NCBI RefSeq assembly: GCF_002295065.1
Contig: NZ_NSGG01000006.1
Coordinates: 186,001 to 250,000 of the forward strand
Direction of reading: 5' to 3'
Source of the DNA: Mesorhizobium sp. WSM3859
Lineage (GTDB): Bacteria > Pseudomonadota > Alphaproteobacteria > Rhizobiales > Rhizobiaceae
DNA: 64,000 bases
The notes beneath the pieces were generated by a model, which was not told where the DNA came from, did no database searches, and was given only the letters and a program-made list of their open reading frames with translations. Every line of letters starts with the position of its first letter. Within the stretch, counting starts at the first letter, position 1. Shown here piece after piece: positions 8,091-17,576 of the stretch. A program made the translations under genes and the position numbers.

Positions 8091-9068
8091 ATGTCCAAGG
8101 CAATCCGCATCCACGCCCATGGCGGCCCTGAAGTCATGGCCTATGAAGATGCCGATCCCGGCCAGCCGGGAGAAGGCCAGATCCTGATCCGGCACACGGC
8201 GATCGGCCTCAACTTCATCGACGTCTACCACCGCTCGGGGCTTTATCCGCCACCCGGCGGCTTTCCGCTGATCCCGGGCGGCGAGGCGGCGGGCGTCGTG
8301 CTGGCGCTCGGCGCCGGCGTCGACTGGCTGAAGCCCGGCGACCGCATCGCTTATGCGGTCAATGTCGGCGCTTATGCCGAGCAACGGGTGATCGCTGCTG
8401 ACCGCGTGGTCAAGGTGCCGGACGGCATCAGCGACGAGCAGGCCGCGGCGATGATGCTGAAAGGCATGACGGCGGAATATCTCTTGCGCCGTACCTTCCC
8501 GGTCAAGGCCGGCGACACGATCCTCTACCATGCGGCGGCCGGCGGCGTCGGCCTGATCCTCGGCCAATGGGCAAAGCATCTCGGCGCGACCGTGATCGGC
8601 ACCGCGAGCTCCTCCGACAAGATCGAGCTCGCCCGGGCGCATGGCTTCGACCATGTCATCAACTACAAGGAGCAGGATTTCGTCGCCGGCGTCGCGGCGC
8701 TTACCGGCTGGAAGAAATGCGACGTCGTCTACGATTCCGTCGGCGCCGACACGTTTCCGGCATCGCTCGATTGCCTGCGTCCGCTCGGCACGTTCGTCAG
8801 CTTCGGCCAGTCATCCGGGCCGATCCCGCCTTTCTCGATGTCGCTGCTGGCGCAGAAGGGCTCGCTTTATGCGACCCGGCCGACGCTCTTCGTCTACAAC
8901 GCCAGGCGCGAGGATATGGTGAAGTCGGCCGAAGCGCTTTTCGACGTGGTCAAGAGCGGCGCCGTCGAGATCAAGATCAACCAGCGCTACGCGCTGAAGG
9001 ACGCGGGAAAGGCGCAGGCCGATCTCGAAGCCCGCAAGACCACGGGAACGACCGTCCTCATTCCTTAA
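8091..9068 (+). CDS. NADPH:quinone oxidoreductase, zeta-crystallin type
   Basis: A 325-residue medium-chain dehydrogenase/reductase without structural zinc cysteines. The substrate-domain motif GLNFIDVYHRSGLYP and the nucleotide motif HAAAGGVGLILGQWAKHLGA identify the quinone oxidoreductase (QOR) group, which reduces quinones with NADPH in the cytoplasm. YDSVGADTF and LRPLGTFVSFGQSSG in the second half also fit. It is a single gene between pcs and the ABC importer operon. The ATG at 8091 follows GAGAG. The exact substrate is not determinable from sequence. Confidence 0.9.
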   Translation: MSKAIRIHAHGGPEVMAYEDADPGQPGEGQILIRHTAIGLNFIDVYHRSGLYPPPGGFPLIPGGEAAGVVLALGAGVDWLKPGDRIAYAVNVGAYAEQRVIAADRVVKVPDGISDEQAAAMMLKGMTAEYLLRRTFPVKAGDTILYHAAAGGVGLILGQWAKHLGATVIGTASSSDKIELARAHGFDHVINYKEQDFVAGVAALTGWKKCDVVYDSVGADTFPASLDCLRPLGTFVSFGQSSGPIPPFSMSLLAQKGSLYATRPTLFVYNARREDMVKSAEALFDVVKSGAVEIKINQRYALKDAGKAQADLEARKTTGTTVLIP

Positions 9069-9095
9069 GTCAACTGCCCTGTTTTTCAGCGACTT

Positions 9096-9115
9096 GCCGT
9101 GCCCGAAGGCACGGC
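9096..9115. other. Hairpin downstream of the quinone oxidoreductase
   Basis: GCCGTGCC-CGAA-GGCACGGC is a perfect 8-base stem with a stable tetraloop, 27 bases after the stop at 9068. No T-run follows, so it is either an imperfect terminator or an RNA 3' end structure. The rest of the 227-base gap to the ABC operon shows no gene. Confidence 0.5.
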
Positions 9116-9295
9116 TTGCCTGAAAAGCGCTGCGGATTTTGCCGCTGTTCTCAAGAGGTCTATCTTAGCCCTTGAGTTTCCGCTGAAATTCTTGAAGCTC
9201 TTTCAAGTTGGGTCCTGCTTTCCGATGGGAGCCGGCCGCGCATACCATGATCGCGGGAACACAGAACATATCCGGGATACTGGATGGGAGGCACT

Positions 9296-10861
9296 GTGAG
9301 TGCAAATCATGACAGGTCGAACCTGCTTGAGGTTCGTGGCCTTACCAAAATCTTTGGCACGCTGACGGCGTGCGATCACATTGATCTCAACATCGCGAAG
9401 GGCGAAATCCACGCGCTGCTCGGCGAAAACGGCGCCGGCAAGTCGACGCTGGTCAAGATGCTGTTCGGCTCGCTGGAGCCAAACTCGGGCGAGATCTTCT
9501 GGGACGGCAAGGCGGTCAAGATCACCAGTCCGGGCGTGGCGAAGAAGCTCGGCATCGGCATGGTGTTTCAGCATTTCTCGCTGTTCGAGGCGCTGACGGC
9601 GGCCGAGAACATCGCACTTTCGCTCAATGACGGTTCGCCAATCAGCACCATCGCCGCGAAGGCGAGGGCGCTTTCGTTCAGCTATGGGCTGCCGCTCGAT
9701 CCGGACTCGCTGGTCGGCGATCTCTCCGTCGGCGAACGCCAGCGCATCGAGATCATCCGCTGCCTCCTGCAGACGCCGCAGCTCATCATTCTGGATGAGC
9801 CGACCTCGGTGCTGACGCCGCAGGAAGCCGACAAGCTGTTCGAAACGCTGGAGCGGCTTCGCTCGGAGGGCAAATCGATCCTCTACATCTCGCACCGGCT
9901 GGAAGAGGTCAAACGCATCTGCGACCGCGCCACCGTGCTGCGTCACGGCAAGGTGGTTGGCCACTGCAATCCGCGTGAGGAGACGGCCGCGTCGCTTGCC
10001 CGCATGATGGTCGGCAGCGAGGTGAAGGCCGTGGTGCGCGCGCCGGCGGAAGGCATTGAAACCGCGCCGGCGCTGCTGGAGATCCGCGGGCTCAGCCGCA
10101 AGCCGGCGACGCCTTTCGCCATTCCGCTGAAGAACATCAATCTCACCGTGCGCGCCGGCGAAGTGATCGGCATCGCCGGTGTTGCCGGTAACGGCCAGGG
10201 CGAATTCTTCGAATCCGTCTCCGGCGAGGTGCTGCAGCAGGATGCGGGTTCGGTGCGCATCCGCGGCAAGGACGCGGGCGCGCTCTCCATCACCGGCCGG
10301 CGACTGATGGGCGCCGCCTTTGTGCCGGAAGAGCGCCTGGGACACGGCGCCGCTCCGCGCATGAGGCTTTCGGAGAATCTGCTGCTTTCGCGTCACGCCA
10401 CCGACGGCAAGGCTTTCGTCGGCTCTGGCGGCATGGTCAAGAACAGCACCGTCTATAGCGCCGCCCAGCGTATCATCACCGCCATGGACGTGCGCAAGAG
10501 CGCGCCCGATCCCGAAGCGGCCGCGCTCTCGGGCGGCAATCTGCAGAAATTCATCGTCGGTCGCGAACTCGATCGCAAGCCGAGCGTCATGGTCGTCAAC
10601 CAGCCGACCTGGGGCGTCGACGCAGGTGCGGCCGCTCGCATTCGCCAGGCCCTGATCGAGCTTGCCCGCAGCGGCTCCGCCGTCCTGGTCATCAGCCAGG
10701 ACCTCGACGAATTGTTCGAATTGTCGGACGCGATCGCCGTCATGCACAACGGCGAACTGTCGAAGCCGCTGCCGATCGCCGAGGCGACTTTCGAGAAGAT
10801 CGGCCTGTTGATGGGCGGCGCGGAGCCCGGCCACGCCGAACACGGGATGGAGGTGGCATGA
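9296..10861 (+). CDS. BMP-type ABC importer, duplicated ATP-binding protein
   Basis: A 521-residue ATPase with two ABC domains in tandem. The first has Walker A GENGAGKSTLVK, signature LSVGERQRIEI and Walker B LIILDEPTSVLTP. The second has a degenerate P-loop (GVAGNGQGEFFE) and signature LSGGNLQKFIVGREL. This arrangement is usual for importers of the sugar/nucleoside class (CUT2 and BMP). Linked permeases and a BMP binding protein place it in the nucleoside/basic-membrane-protein group. GTG 9296 follows GGGAGG by four bases; an in-frame ATG at 9284 overlaps that site and is less likely. It overlaps the next gene by four bases. Confidence 0.92.
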   Translation: MSANHDRSNLLEVRGLTKIFGTLTACDHIDLNIAKGEIHALLGENGAGKSTLVKMLFGSLEPNSGEIFWDGKAVKITSPGVAKKLGIGMVFQHFSLFEALTAAENIALSLNDGSPISTIAAKARALSFSYGLPLDPDSLVGDLSVGERQRIEIIRCLLQTPQLIILDEPTSVLTPQEADKLFETLERLRSEGKSILYISHRLEEVKRICDRATVLRHGKVVGHCNPREETAASLARMMVGSEVKAVVRAPAEGIETAPALLEIRGLSRKPATPFAIPLKNINLTVRAGEVIGIAGVAGNGQGEFFESVSGEVLQQDAGSVRIRGKDAGALSITGRRLMGAAFVPEERLGHGAAPRMRLSENLLLSRHATDGKAFVGSGGMVKNSTVYSAAQRIITAMDVRKSAPDPEAAALSGGNLQKFIVGRELDRKPSVMVVNQPTWGVDAGAAARIRQALIELARSGSAVLVISQDLDELFELSDAIAVMHNGELSKPLPIAEATFEKIGLLMGGAEPGHAEHGMEVA

Positions 10862-11988
10862 TGCGCATCGAACTGGTCAAACGTCCGCAGCGCTCGGCGC
10901 TGTTTTCGGTGCTGTCGCCTTTCATTGCCTTCGCGCTGACGATCATGGCCGGCGGCATCATGTTCGCATTGCTCGGCGTCAATCCGCTGGATGCGTTCAA
11001 CATCTATTTCATCCAGCCGATCAGCGAAGTCTGGCAATTGCACGAGCTGGCCATCAAGGCGGCGCCGCTGATCCTGATCGCTGTCGGCCTGTCGGTCTGC
11101 TACAAGGCCAACATCTGGAACATCGGCGCCGAAGGCCAGTTCATCTTCGGCGCGATCTTCGGCTCGATCATCCCGGTGCTGTTCCCGCAATTCGAAGGCC
11201 CGCTGGTGATCCCGCTGATGCTCCTGCTGGGCATGGTCGGCGGCGCCTTTTACGCATCGATCGCGGCGTTTTTGAAGACGCGCTTCAGCACCAATGAGAT
11301 CTTGACCAGCCTGATGCTGGTCTATGTCGCGCAGCTTTTCCTCGACTGGCTGGTGCGCGGCCCATGGCGCGATCCGGAAGGCCATGGCTTCCCGCAGACC
11401 ATCCAGTTCGGCGACTCGGCCGTGCTGCCCGAACTGATGCCCGATGCCGGCCGTGCCAATTGGGGTTTCGTCTTCGCGTTGGTCGCCGCTGTGGCGATCT
11501 GGCTGATGATGAGCCGCATGCTGAAAGGGTTTGAGGTGCGCGTGCTGGGCTCGAGCCCACGGGCAGGGCGCTTTGCCGGCTTCGGCTTCAACCGGATGGT
11601 GTTCTTCACCTTCCTTCTGTCCGGCGCGCTGGCCGGCCTTGCAGGCATCTCGGAAGTTTCCGGCGCCATCGGTCAATTGCAGCCGGTGATCTCGCCCGGC
11701 TACGGCTTCACCGCCATCATCGTCGCCTTCCTCGGCAGGCTCAATCCGCTCGGCATCGTGGCCGCGGGCCTTGTGCTGGCGCTGACCTATCTCGGCGGCG
11801 AGGCGGTGCAGAGCGCGCTCGGCATTTCCGACAAGGTGGCCCGCGTCTTCCAGGGCATGCTTTTGTTCTTCGTGCTCGGCTGCGACACGCTCATCCACTA
11901 CCGAATCCGCCTAATCGGCATGGCACTGACGAAGGCGAATGGCACGGCGCAACTCGAAGCGGCGCCCAAGCTCGAGGAGGCCCGCTGA
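10858..11988 (+). CDS. BMP-type ABC importer, permease 1
   Basis: A 376-residue inner-membrane permease of the BPD_transp_2 class with about nine hydrophobic segments. Family motifs include AAPLILIAVGLSVCYKANIW, NIGAEGQF and FSTNEILTSLMLVYVAQL, the last being the conserved cytoplasmic loop that contacts the ATPase. The C-terminal half has SGALAGLAGISEVSG and GFTAIIVAFLGRLNPLG. It is the larger of two non-identical permeases, as in nucleoside importers. ATGA overlap with the ATPase gene and a one-base overlap with the next gene indicate translational coupling. Confidence 0.92.
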   Translation: MMRIELVKRPQRSALFSVLSPFIAFALTIMAGGIMFALLGVNPLDAFNIYFIQPISEVWQLHELAIKAAPLILIAVGLSVCYKANIWNIGAEGQFIFGAIFGSIIPVLFPQFEGPLVIPLMLLLGMVGGAFYASIAAFLKTRFSTNEILTSLMLVYVAQLFLDWLVRGPWRDPEGHGFPQTIQFGDSAVLPELMPDAGRANWGFVFALVAAVAIWLMMSRMLKGFEVRVLGSSPRAGRFAGFGFNRMVFFTFLLSGALAGLAGISEVSGAIGQLQPVISPGYGFTAIIVAFLGRLNPLGIVAAGLVLALTYLGGEAVQSALGISDKVARVFQGMLLFFVLGCDTLIHYRIRLIGMALTKANGTAQLEAAPKLEEAR

Positions 11989-12908
11989 TGGACATCACCG
12001 TCAACATCCTTTTGACCATCGCGACCGCCGCGACGCCGCTGCTGATCGCGGCGATCGGCGAACTTGTGGTCGAACGCTCGGGCGTGCTCAATCTCGGCGT
12101 CGAGGGCATGATGATCATGGGGGCCGTCGGCGGCTTCGGCGCCGGCTACCTGACCGGGTCGCCCTGGATCGGACTGCTCGCCGCGATCATCGTCGGTGCG
12201 CTGTTTTCGCTGCTTTTCGCGGTCATGACGCTGTCACTCGCGACCAACCAGGTGGCGACCGGCCTGTCGCTGACACTGCTCGGCCTCGGCCTCTCCGGCA
12301 TGATCGGCACCAGCTTCGTCGGCCAGCCGGGCGTCAGGCTGCCCAACCTGGACATCCCTGGACTGAGCTCGATTCCGGTCGTCGGCAGGCTGATCTTCGG
12401 CCAGGATCCGGTCTTCTACATCTCCATCTCGCTGACCGCGGCGGTCATGTGGTTCCTGTTCAGGACGCGCACCGGCCTTACGCTGCGCTCGATCGGCGAC
12501 AGCCACACATCCGCACACGCGCTCGGCATCAAGGTCATCCGCTACCGTTATCTGGCCGTGATCTTCGGCGGCGCCTGCGCCGGCCTTGCCGGCGGCCATC
12601 TGTCCCTGGTCTACACCCCGCAATGGGTGGAGAACATGAGCGCGGGGCGCGGCTGGATCGCGCTGGCGCTGGTGGTGTTCGCTTCCTGGCGCCCGTGGCG
12701 GGTGCTGGCTGGCGCCTATATCTTCGGCGCGGTGTGGATCGGCCAGCTTCATGCACAAGCTTTTGGCATTCCGGTGCCGTCGCAGTTTCTTTCTTCGCTG
12801 CCCTATCTGGCAACCATCGTGGTTCTCGTTCTAATCTCGCGCAACAAGCGACTGACGATGATGAACACGCCGGCTTCGTTGGGGCAGCCATTCGTTCCGG
12901 ATCGTTGA
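11988..12908 (+). CDS. BMP-type ABC importer, permease 2
   Basis: A 306-residue inner-membrane permease, partner of the preceding gene. The opening TPLLIAAIGELVVERSGVLN and NLGVEGMMIMGAVGGFGAGY is the family hallmark. MTLSLATNQVATGLSLTLLG and IFGGACAGLAGGHLSLVY follow. About eight transmembrane segments are visible. The shared A of TGATG joins it to permease 1. After the stop there are 51 bases before the binding-protein gene. Confidence 0.92.
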   Translation: MDITVNILLTIATAATPLLIAAIGELVVERSGVLNLGVEGMMIMGAVGGFGAGYLTGSPWIGLLAAIIVGALFSLLFAVMTLSLATNQVATGLSLTLLGLGLSGMIGTSFVGQPGVRLPNLDIPGLSSIPVVGRLIFGQDPVFYISISLTAAVMWFLFRTRTGLTLRSIGDSHTSAHALGIKVIRYRYLAVIFGGACAGLAGGHLSLVYTPQWVENMSAGRGWIALALVVFASWRPWRVLAGAYIFGAVWIGQLHAQAFGIPVPSQFLSSLPYLATIVVLVLISRNKRLTMMNTPASLGQPFVPDR

Positions 12909-12959
12909 CGACAACAAAAAGACGGGAAGCTCCAAGGCTTAACTCAGAGAGGTAACACT

Positions 12960-14027
12960 ATGAAAAAACTGCTTATTGCGTTGATGACAACTGCCGCGGT
13001 CCTGTCGGTCGCGGCAACCGCCGAGGCGGCCGACAAGCTGAAGGCCTGCTGGGTCTATACGGGCCCGATCGGCGACTTTGGCTATTCCTATCAGCACGAC
13101 CAGGGCCGGCTCCAGGTCGAGAAGGCACTCGGCGACAAGGTCGAGACCGCTTATCTCGAAAACGTCTCGGAAGGCCCCGACGCCGACCGCGCCTTCGAGC
13201 GCCTGGCGCGCGAGAAGTGCAAGATCATCTTTGGCACTTCCTTCGGCTTCATGGACGCCGAGGTGAAGGTCGCCAAGAAATTTCCCAAGGTGATGTTCGA
13301 GCATGCCACCGGCTACAAGACCGGCAAAAATCTCGGCATCTACAACGCGCGCTTCTATGAAGGCCGCTATGTGCTCGGCCAGATCGCGGCCAAGGAATCG
13401 AAGAAGGGGCTCGCCGGCTACATCGTCTCCTTCCCGATCCCGGAAGTGGTGATGGGCATCAACTCCTTCATGCTCGGCGCGCAGTCGGTCAATCCCGACT
13501 TCAAGGTCAAGATCGTGTGGGTGAACTCCTGGTTCGATCCGGGCAAGGAAGCCGACGCCGCCAAGGCGCTGTTCGACCAGGGCGCCGACATCATCGTCCA
13601 GCATACCGACTCCACTGCGGCCCTGCAGGTCGCCGAGGAGCGCAAGCTGCACGGCTTCGGCCAGTCCTCCGACATGATCAAGTTCGCGCCGAACGCGGCC
13701 TTGACGTCGCTGACCGACGAGTGGGGTCCTTACTACATCAGCCGCGTCCAGGCCGCGCTCGACGGCACCTGGAAGCCGGACAATGTGTGGCTCGGCATCA
13801 AGGACGGCGCCGTCAAGCTCGCGCCCTTCACCAACATGCCTGACGACGTGAAGGCGATGGCGGAGGCGACCACGAAGAAGATCGCCGGCGGCTGGAACCC
13901 CTTCACCGGACCGGTCTCCAAGCAGGACGGCTCGCCCTGGCTGAAGGACGGCGAGGTCGCCGACGACGGCACGCTGCTCGGCATGAATTTCTACGTGAAG
14001 GGCGTCGACGACAAGCTGCCGCAGTAA
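12960..14027 (+). CDS. BMP family ABC transporter substrate-binding protein
   Basis: A 355-residue periplasmic binding protein of the BMP/PnrA family. It has a classical signal peptide (KKLLIALMTTAAVLSVAATA, cleavage near AEAAD) without a lipobox, so it is probably soluble rather than a lipoprotein. Family segments include YTGPIGDFGYSYQHDQGR, KCKIIFGTSFGFMDAEVKVA, GIYNARFYEGRYVLGQIA and NSWFDPGKEADAAKALFDQG. Relatives bind purine nucleosides or similar compounds; the ligand here is inferred only. GAGAGG precedes the ATG. As the last gene of the operon it is followed by a strong terminator, which may stabilise its end. Confidence 0.92.
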   Translation: MKKLLIALMTTAAVLSVAATAEAADKLKACWVYTGPIGDFGYSYQHDQGRLQVEKALGDKVETAYLENVSEGPDADRAFERLAREKCKIIFGTSFGFMDAEVKVAKKFPKVMFEHATGYKTGKNLGIYNARFYEGRYVLGQIAAKESKKGLAGYIVSFPIPEVVMGINSFMLGAQSVNPDFKVKIVWVNSWFDPGKEADAAKALFDQGADIIVQHTDSTAALQVAEERKLHGFGQSSDMIKFAPNAALTSLTDEWGPYYISRVQAALDGTWKPDNVWLGIKDGAVKLAPFTNMPDDVKAMAEATTKKIAGGWNPFTGPVSKQDGSPWLKDGEVADDGTLLGMNFYVKGVDDKLPQ

Positions 14028-14053
14028 GCTGCAAGTTACTGATGTCAAAAAGG

Positions 14054-14080
14054 AAAGGGCGCCGCGCGGCGCCCTTTTTT
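14054..14080. terminator. Strong terminator after the BMP importer operon
   Basis: AAAGGGCGCC-GCGC-GGCGCCCTTT is a perfect 10-base stem followed by TTT. The reverse strand also has a T-rich tail, so it can also end rimO, which converges from 14110. Confidence 0.93.
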
Positions 14081-14109
14081 CTTCGGTGTGCCTTCGCGTT
14101 CGAGGACGA

Positions 14110-15423
14110 TCAGACGGCCGATCCATAGAGATCATAGGCGTCGGCGCGGTCGATCTTGACGGTGACGATCTCGCCGGCGCGCAGCGGGCGGCGCGACTGG
14201 ATGTGCACGGAGCCGTCGATCTCCGGCGCGTCGTATTTCGTGCGGCCTTTGCCGGACGAGCCGTGCACCTCGTCGATCAGCACCGGCAGGCGCTTTCCGA
14301 CTTTCTTGGCCAGCTGCGCGGCGGAAATCTTCTGCTGGCGCTGCATGAAGCGGTGCCAGCGCGCTTCCTTGACCTCCTGCGGCACCTGCTCAAGACCGAG
14401 ATCATTGGAGCGCGCGCCCTTGACCGGCTCGTATTTGAAGCAGCCGGCGCGGTCGATCTTGGCTTCGTCCAGCCAGTCGAGCAGCATCTGGAAATCGTCT
14501 TCGGTCTCGCCGGGGAAGCCGACGATGAAGGTCGAGCGGATGGCGAGGTCGGGACAGACTTCGCGCCAACCGCGGATGCGGTCCAGCGTTTTTTCGCCAT
14601 GCGCGGGGCGGCGCATGTTCTTGAGGACCCGCGGCGAGGCGTGCTGGAAGGGGATATCGAGATAGGGGAGGATCTTTCCTTCCGCCATCAGCGGAATGAC
14701 ATCGGCGACATGCGGGTAGGGGTACACATAGTGCATGCGTATCCAGATGCCGAGCTTGCCGAGCTCCTCGGCAAGGTCGAGGAATTTCGCCCGCACCTCG
14801 CGATCGCCGAACATCGACGTCTGGTACTTGATGTCGACGCCGTAGGCGCTCGTGTCCTGCGAGATGACGAGGATTTCCTTGACGCCGGCCTTGGCGAGTT
14901 TTTCCGCCTCGCGCAGCACGTCCGCCGCCGGCCGCGAGACGAGATCGCCACGCAGCGCCGGGATGATGCAGAAGGTGCAGCGGTTGTTGCAGCCTTCGGA
15001 AATCTTCAGATAGGCGTAGTGGCGCGGGGTGAGCTTGACGCCCTGCGGCGGCAAAAGGTCGACATAGGGATCGTGGCTTGGCGGGGCGGCCTCATGCACC
15101 GCGGCCATCACGCTCTCATAGGCCTGCGGGCCGGTGATCGCCATCACATTGGGATGCTTCTCGCGGATGACCTCCGGCTCGGCGCCGAGACAGCCGGTGA
15201 CGATGACGCGGCCGTTTTCCGAAAGCGCGGAGCCGATGGCGTTGAGCGACTCGTCGCGGGCGGAATCGAGGAAGCCGCAGGTGTTGACGACGACGAGGTC
15301 GGCGCCGTCATGCCTGCGGGCGATCTCATAGCCTTCGGCGCGAAGCCGCGTGATGATGCGCTCGGAATCGACGAGCGCCTTCGGGCATCCAAGACTGACG
15401 AAACTGACGCGTGGGGCGGACAT
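14110..15423 (-). CDS. rimO: Ribosomal protein S12 methylthiotransferase RimO
   Basis: A 437-residue radical SAM methylthiotransferase that modifies an aspartate of ribosomal protein S12. The N-terminal UPF0004 domain has three cysteines ([34 protein letters not shown]) for the auxiliary cluster. The radical SAM motif is [15 protein letters not shown] near residue 148. A C-terminal TRAM domain follows (PVLIDEV to [14 protein letters not shown]). Length and motifs fit RimO rather than MiaB, because the SLGCPKA opening is RimO-specific. It converges on the BMP operon and stands alone. Confidence 0.96.
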   Translation of the reverse strand: MSAPRVSFVSLGCPKALVDSERIITRLRAEGYEIARRHDGADLVVVNTCGFLDSARDESLNAIGSALSENGRVIVTGCLGAEPEVIREKHPNVMAITGPQAYESVMAAVHEAAPPSHDPYVDLLPPQGVKLTPRHYAYLKISEGCNNRCTFCIIPALRGDLVSRPAADVLREAEKLAKAGVKEILVISQDTSAYGVDIKYQTSMFGDREVRAKFLDLAEELGKLGIWIRMHYVYPYPHVADVIPLMAEGKILPYLDIPFQHASPRVLKNMRRPAHGEKTLDRIRGWREVCPDLAIRSTFIVGFPGETEDDFQMLLDWLDEAKIDRAGCFKYEPVKGARSNDLGLEQVPQEVKEARWHRFMQRQQKISAAQLAKKVGKRLPVLIDEVHGSSGKGRTKYDAPEIDGSVHIQSRRPLRAGEIVTVKIDRADAYDLYGSAV

Positions 15424-15544
15424 AAGGTTTTCCGGGCTTTTGGGGATCGGCGGCGCAATACCACACTAATTGCGGCATTGGTATGGGCTGGCCCATCCTG
15501 CGGCAAAACGCATTCCCCGGCCAATCGCTGACGTTGGAATTGGC

Positions 15545-16204
15545 TCAGCTTACCGCGGCATTGACGTGCGGCCAGACTTCGACCGCGCCGCGATAGACCA
15601 TGTCGAGCGCGACATAGAGGATGATCAGCAAGCCGATATAGGCGATCCAGCGGTAGCGGTGCAGGAGCCTGGCGATAAAGCTCGCTGCGAGGCCCATCAG
15701 TGCAATCGACAGCACGAGGCCGATGACCAGCACCGGGAAATGATCGCGCGCCGCACCGGCCACGGCGAGCACATTATCAAGCGACATGGACACGTCGGCA
15801 ACGACGATCTGCAGCGCCGCCTGGCCAAGCGTCTTGCGCGGCGCCTTGCCGGCCACGGTTCTGTCGCTGTTGAGGTCGGAATTGGCCAGCGCCTCCGTCG
15901 CCTCATGCTCGTCGGCATGCGAGGTGCGCAATTCGCGATACATCTTCCAGCAGACCCAAAGCAGCAGGATGCCGCCGGCCAGGAGGAGACCGACGATGGC
16001 GAGCAGTTTCACTGTGATCGCGGCGAAGAGGATGCGAAGCACGGTCGCGGCAAGCACACCGATAAGGATTGCCTTTTTGCGCTGATCCGCGGGCAATCCC
16101 GCCGCCGCGAGGCCGATGACGATGGCATTGTCGCCGGCAAGCACCAGGTCGATGGCGATGACCTGGAGCAGGGCGGTCAGGCTTGCGGCGCTGAAAATAT
16201 CCAT
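15545..16204 (-). CDS. TerC family membrane protein
   Basis: A 219-residue integral membrane protein of the TerC/YjbE class with about six hydrophobic segments. The conserved acidic motif LVLAGDNAIVIGLAAAGLP is near residue 20 and the second repeat-like motif VADVSMSLDNVLAVAGAA is near 135. Aspartates in these motifs are proposed to handle a divalent cation. Some TerC relatives export manganese, others relate to tellurite resistance; no tellurite genes are nearby. No yybP-ykoY riboswitch was recognised upstream, where the 186-base gap to the DUF930 gene shows nothing clear. Confidence 0.9.
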   Translation of the reverse strand: MDIFSAASLTALLQVIAIDLVLAGDNAIVIGLAAAGLPADQRKKAILIGVLAATVLRILFAAITVKLLAIVGLLLAGGILLLWVCWKMYRELRTSHADEHEATEALANSDLNSDRTVAGKAPRKTLGQAALQIVVADVSMSLDNVLAVAGAARDHFPVLVIGLVLSIALMGLAASFIARLLHRYRWIAYIGLLIILYVALDMVYRGAVEVWPHVNAAVS

Positions 16205-16390
16205 CGGCTGGAGGCCCTTTGGTGTTCGCGGAGTCTTGATCGTCGACTATGCTGACGCCCTAACGTGTATGGTTCCCGGGCGTCAAGGAGAACAGGCCGG
16301 AACCAGCCTTCAGGGCATTCCGCTCCACTGGATATCGAGGGTATTTTACGGCTGTTACCTCGGCCGAGCGCTATTGGCCTCGATCGCTGG

Positions 16391-16780
16391 TCAGTCGTAG
16401 AGACTATATTTGGCCCAGTCGGATTCCGGGATTTCATCGCCGATCTTGTAGCGGAACTGCAGCACCTGCATATGGTCCGGCCCAGTCTCGCATTTGAATT
16501 TCAGCCGGTACCATTGGCCCTTGCTGCGGAAGGCGGCGCCCGAGCTTTTGATGGCATCGGCGCTCATCTGGGGCGTGGCAAAGGCGTAGGCCACGACGCG
16601 GTCGGCCTTGTAGTTGTGATCGTCGTGGCTGATCCGGTCGAGCACTTCGGCGTCGCAGCGCTGCTCGAGGCGGGTTTCGGGATCGAGTTTCATCAGGCCG
16701 GCGCGCAACGCATTGTCCATCGCCTTGGCCGGCAAGACCGGCGTCAGCGACGCCAGGACCATCAGGCACAGCTTTTTCAT
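16391..16780 (-). CDS. DUF930 domain-containing exported protein
   Basis: A 129-residue protein of the DUF930 family, common in rhizobia and of unknown function. The start at ATG 16780 gives a clear signal peptide (KKLCLMVLASLTPVLPAKA); an upstream in-frame ATG at 16798 adds six residues only. The conserved body LDPETRLEQRCDAEVLDRIS, then ADRVVAYAFATPQMSADAI and WYRLKFKCETGPDHMQVLQF contains two cysteines likely to form a disulfide in the periplasm. It is the last intact gene before the decayed stretch running to tRNA-Ser. Confidence 0.85.
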   Translation of the reverse strand: MKKLCLMVLASLTPVLPAKAMDNALRAGLMKLDPETRLEQRCDAEVLDRISHDDHNYKADRVVAYAFATPQMSADAIKSSGAAFRSKGQWYRLKFKCETGPDHMQVLQFRYKIGDEIPESDWAKYSLYD

Positions 16781-17077
16781 GGGCGCGAGAAGCAGCATAT
16801 TTTGTCCGAGAAATCAAATAACCGCTGCTTTACCAACGGTTGACCGTCTGCCTGGGCGTTCCGGACTGCTTCGTGGCAACCGAGAAGGCAATCAACGCCG
16901 CGAACAAGGAGAACGTTGCGGCTCGTGCAAGAGATGCCGAGCAGCAGGCTCGATCGCTGTTTCTTGAGAAGTGCAAAAATCCGGAAAAGTTAACGCCTGT
17001 CTGGCCCGTCCTGCACCGGCATGATCACGAGCGCAGGCGCCATGCCAGGCGGCGACCCACTCACGAGGATCGCCACG

Positions 17078-17354
17078 ATGTCGGACAAATTGCCATTCTC
17101 AGAAGGCACGCTCGGCAGCAAGCTTGCGGCTGGTCTTTCAGTCTATCTGCCTTACCTGCGAGCGCAGGGCGGTGCTAGACGTCGCCGCGCCGGCCAGGCG
17201 GTTCGGGCCGGACCAGCCCTGCCTTCACTGGGATTTGCTCAAGATCATCTTCTGCAGCGAATGCCGCGCTGCCGGCCGTGACGATCGGAATCTGCAGTTC
17301 ACCAACCACGCATTGACGCCGGAGCAGCGAAAAGGGTGGACGCCTTGCCCGTAA
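17078..17354 (+). pseudogene. Small zinc-ribbon-like protein gene with a frameshift
   Basis: ATG 17078 has GAGG nine bases ahead and starts MSDKLPFSEGTLGSKLAAG then LSVYL. In that frame similarity stops near 17150 and the protein would run on uninformatively. One base over, the frame continues LTCERRAVLDVAAPARRFG, PDQPCLHWDLLKIIFCSEC and RAAGRDDRNLQFTNHAL, stopping at 17354. The two halves fit end to end as one rhizobial small protein carrying CxxC pairs, with a one-base extra C around CTGCCTT. The second cysteine of the first pair is also missing (CERR). Function is unknown. A sequencing error is possible, but decay fits the neighbourhood. Confidence 0.6.
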
Positions 17355-17576
17355 GGCGAAAGGGCCTGCTCCCGTCGCCGCTGGTACATCCGCAGACGGC
17401 GACGGAGGCCGGGAGCGGCCCGGCAGGCTGACGGGGTAGGCCAGCAACACACCGGGCCTAACCGGTGAGGGCTCGGATTCAAAACAAACTCACCGGCTAG
17501 CGAAGATATACGCTCCTGCTGAGATGCCTGACACGTATCCAAAAGGACGATCGTGGGAGTAGCCGCTTGCGAATAA

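Noticed and set aside
9203..10843. Minus-strand frame opposite the ABC ATPase
   Set aside because: Antisense to intact Walker motifs and without similarity to anything recognised.
16205..16390. Manganese riboswitch (yybP-ykoY) before terC
   Set aside because: The conserved bulge sequences of that riboswitch could not be found in the leader.
16840..17178. Possible small protein from 16840 with a coherent middle part
   Set aside because: No ribosome site, no family recognised, and its second half is shadow of the broken zinc-ribbon gene.
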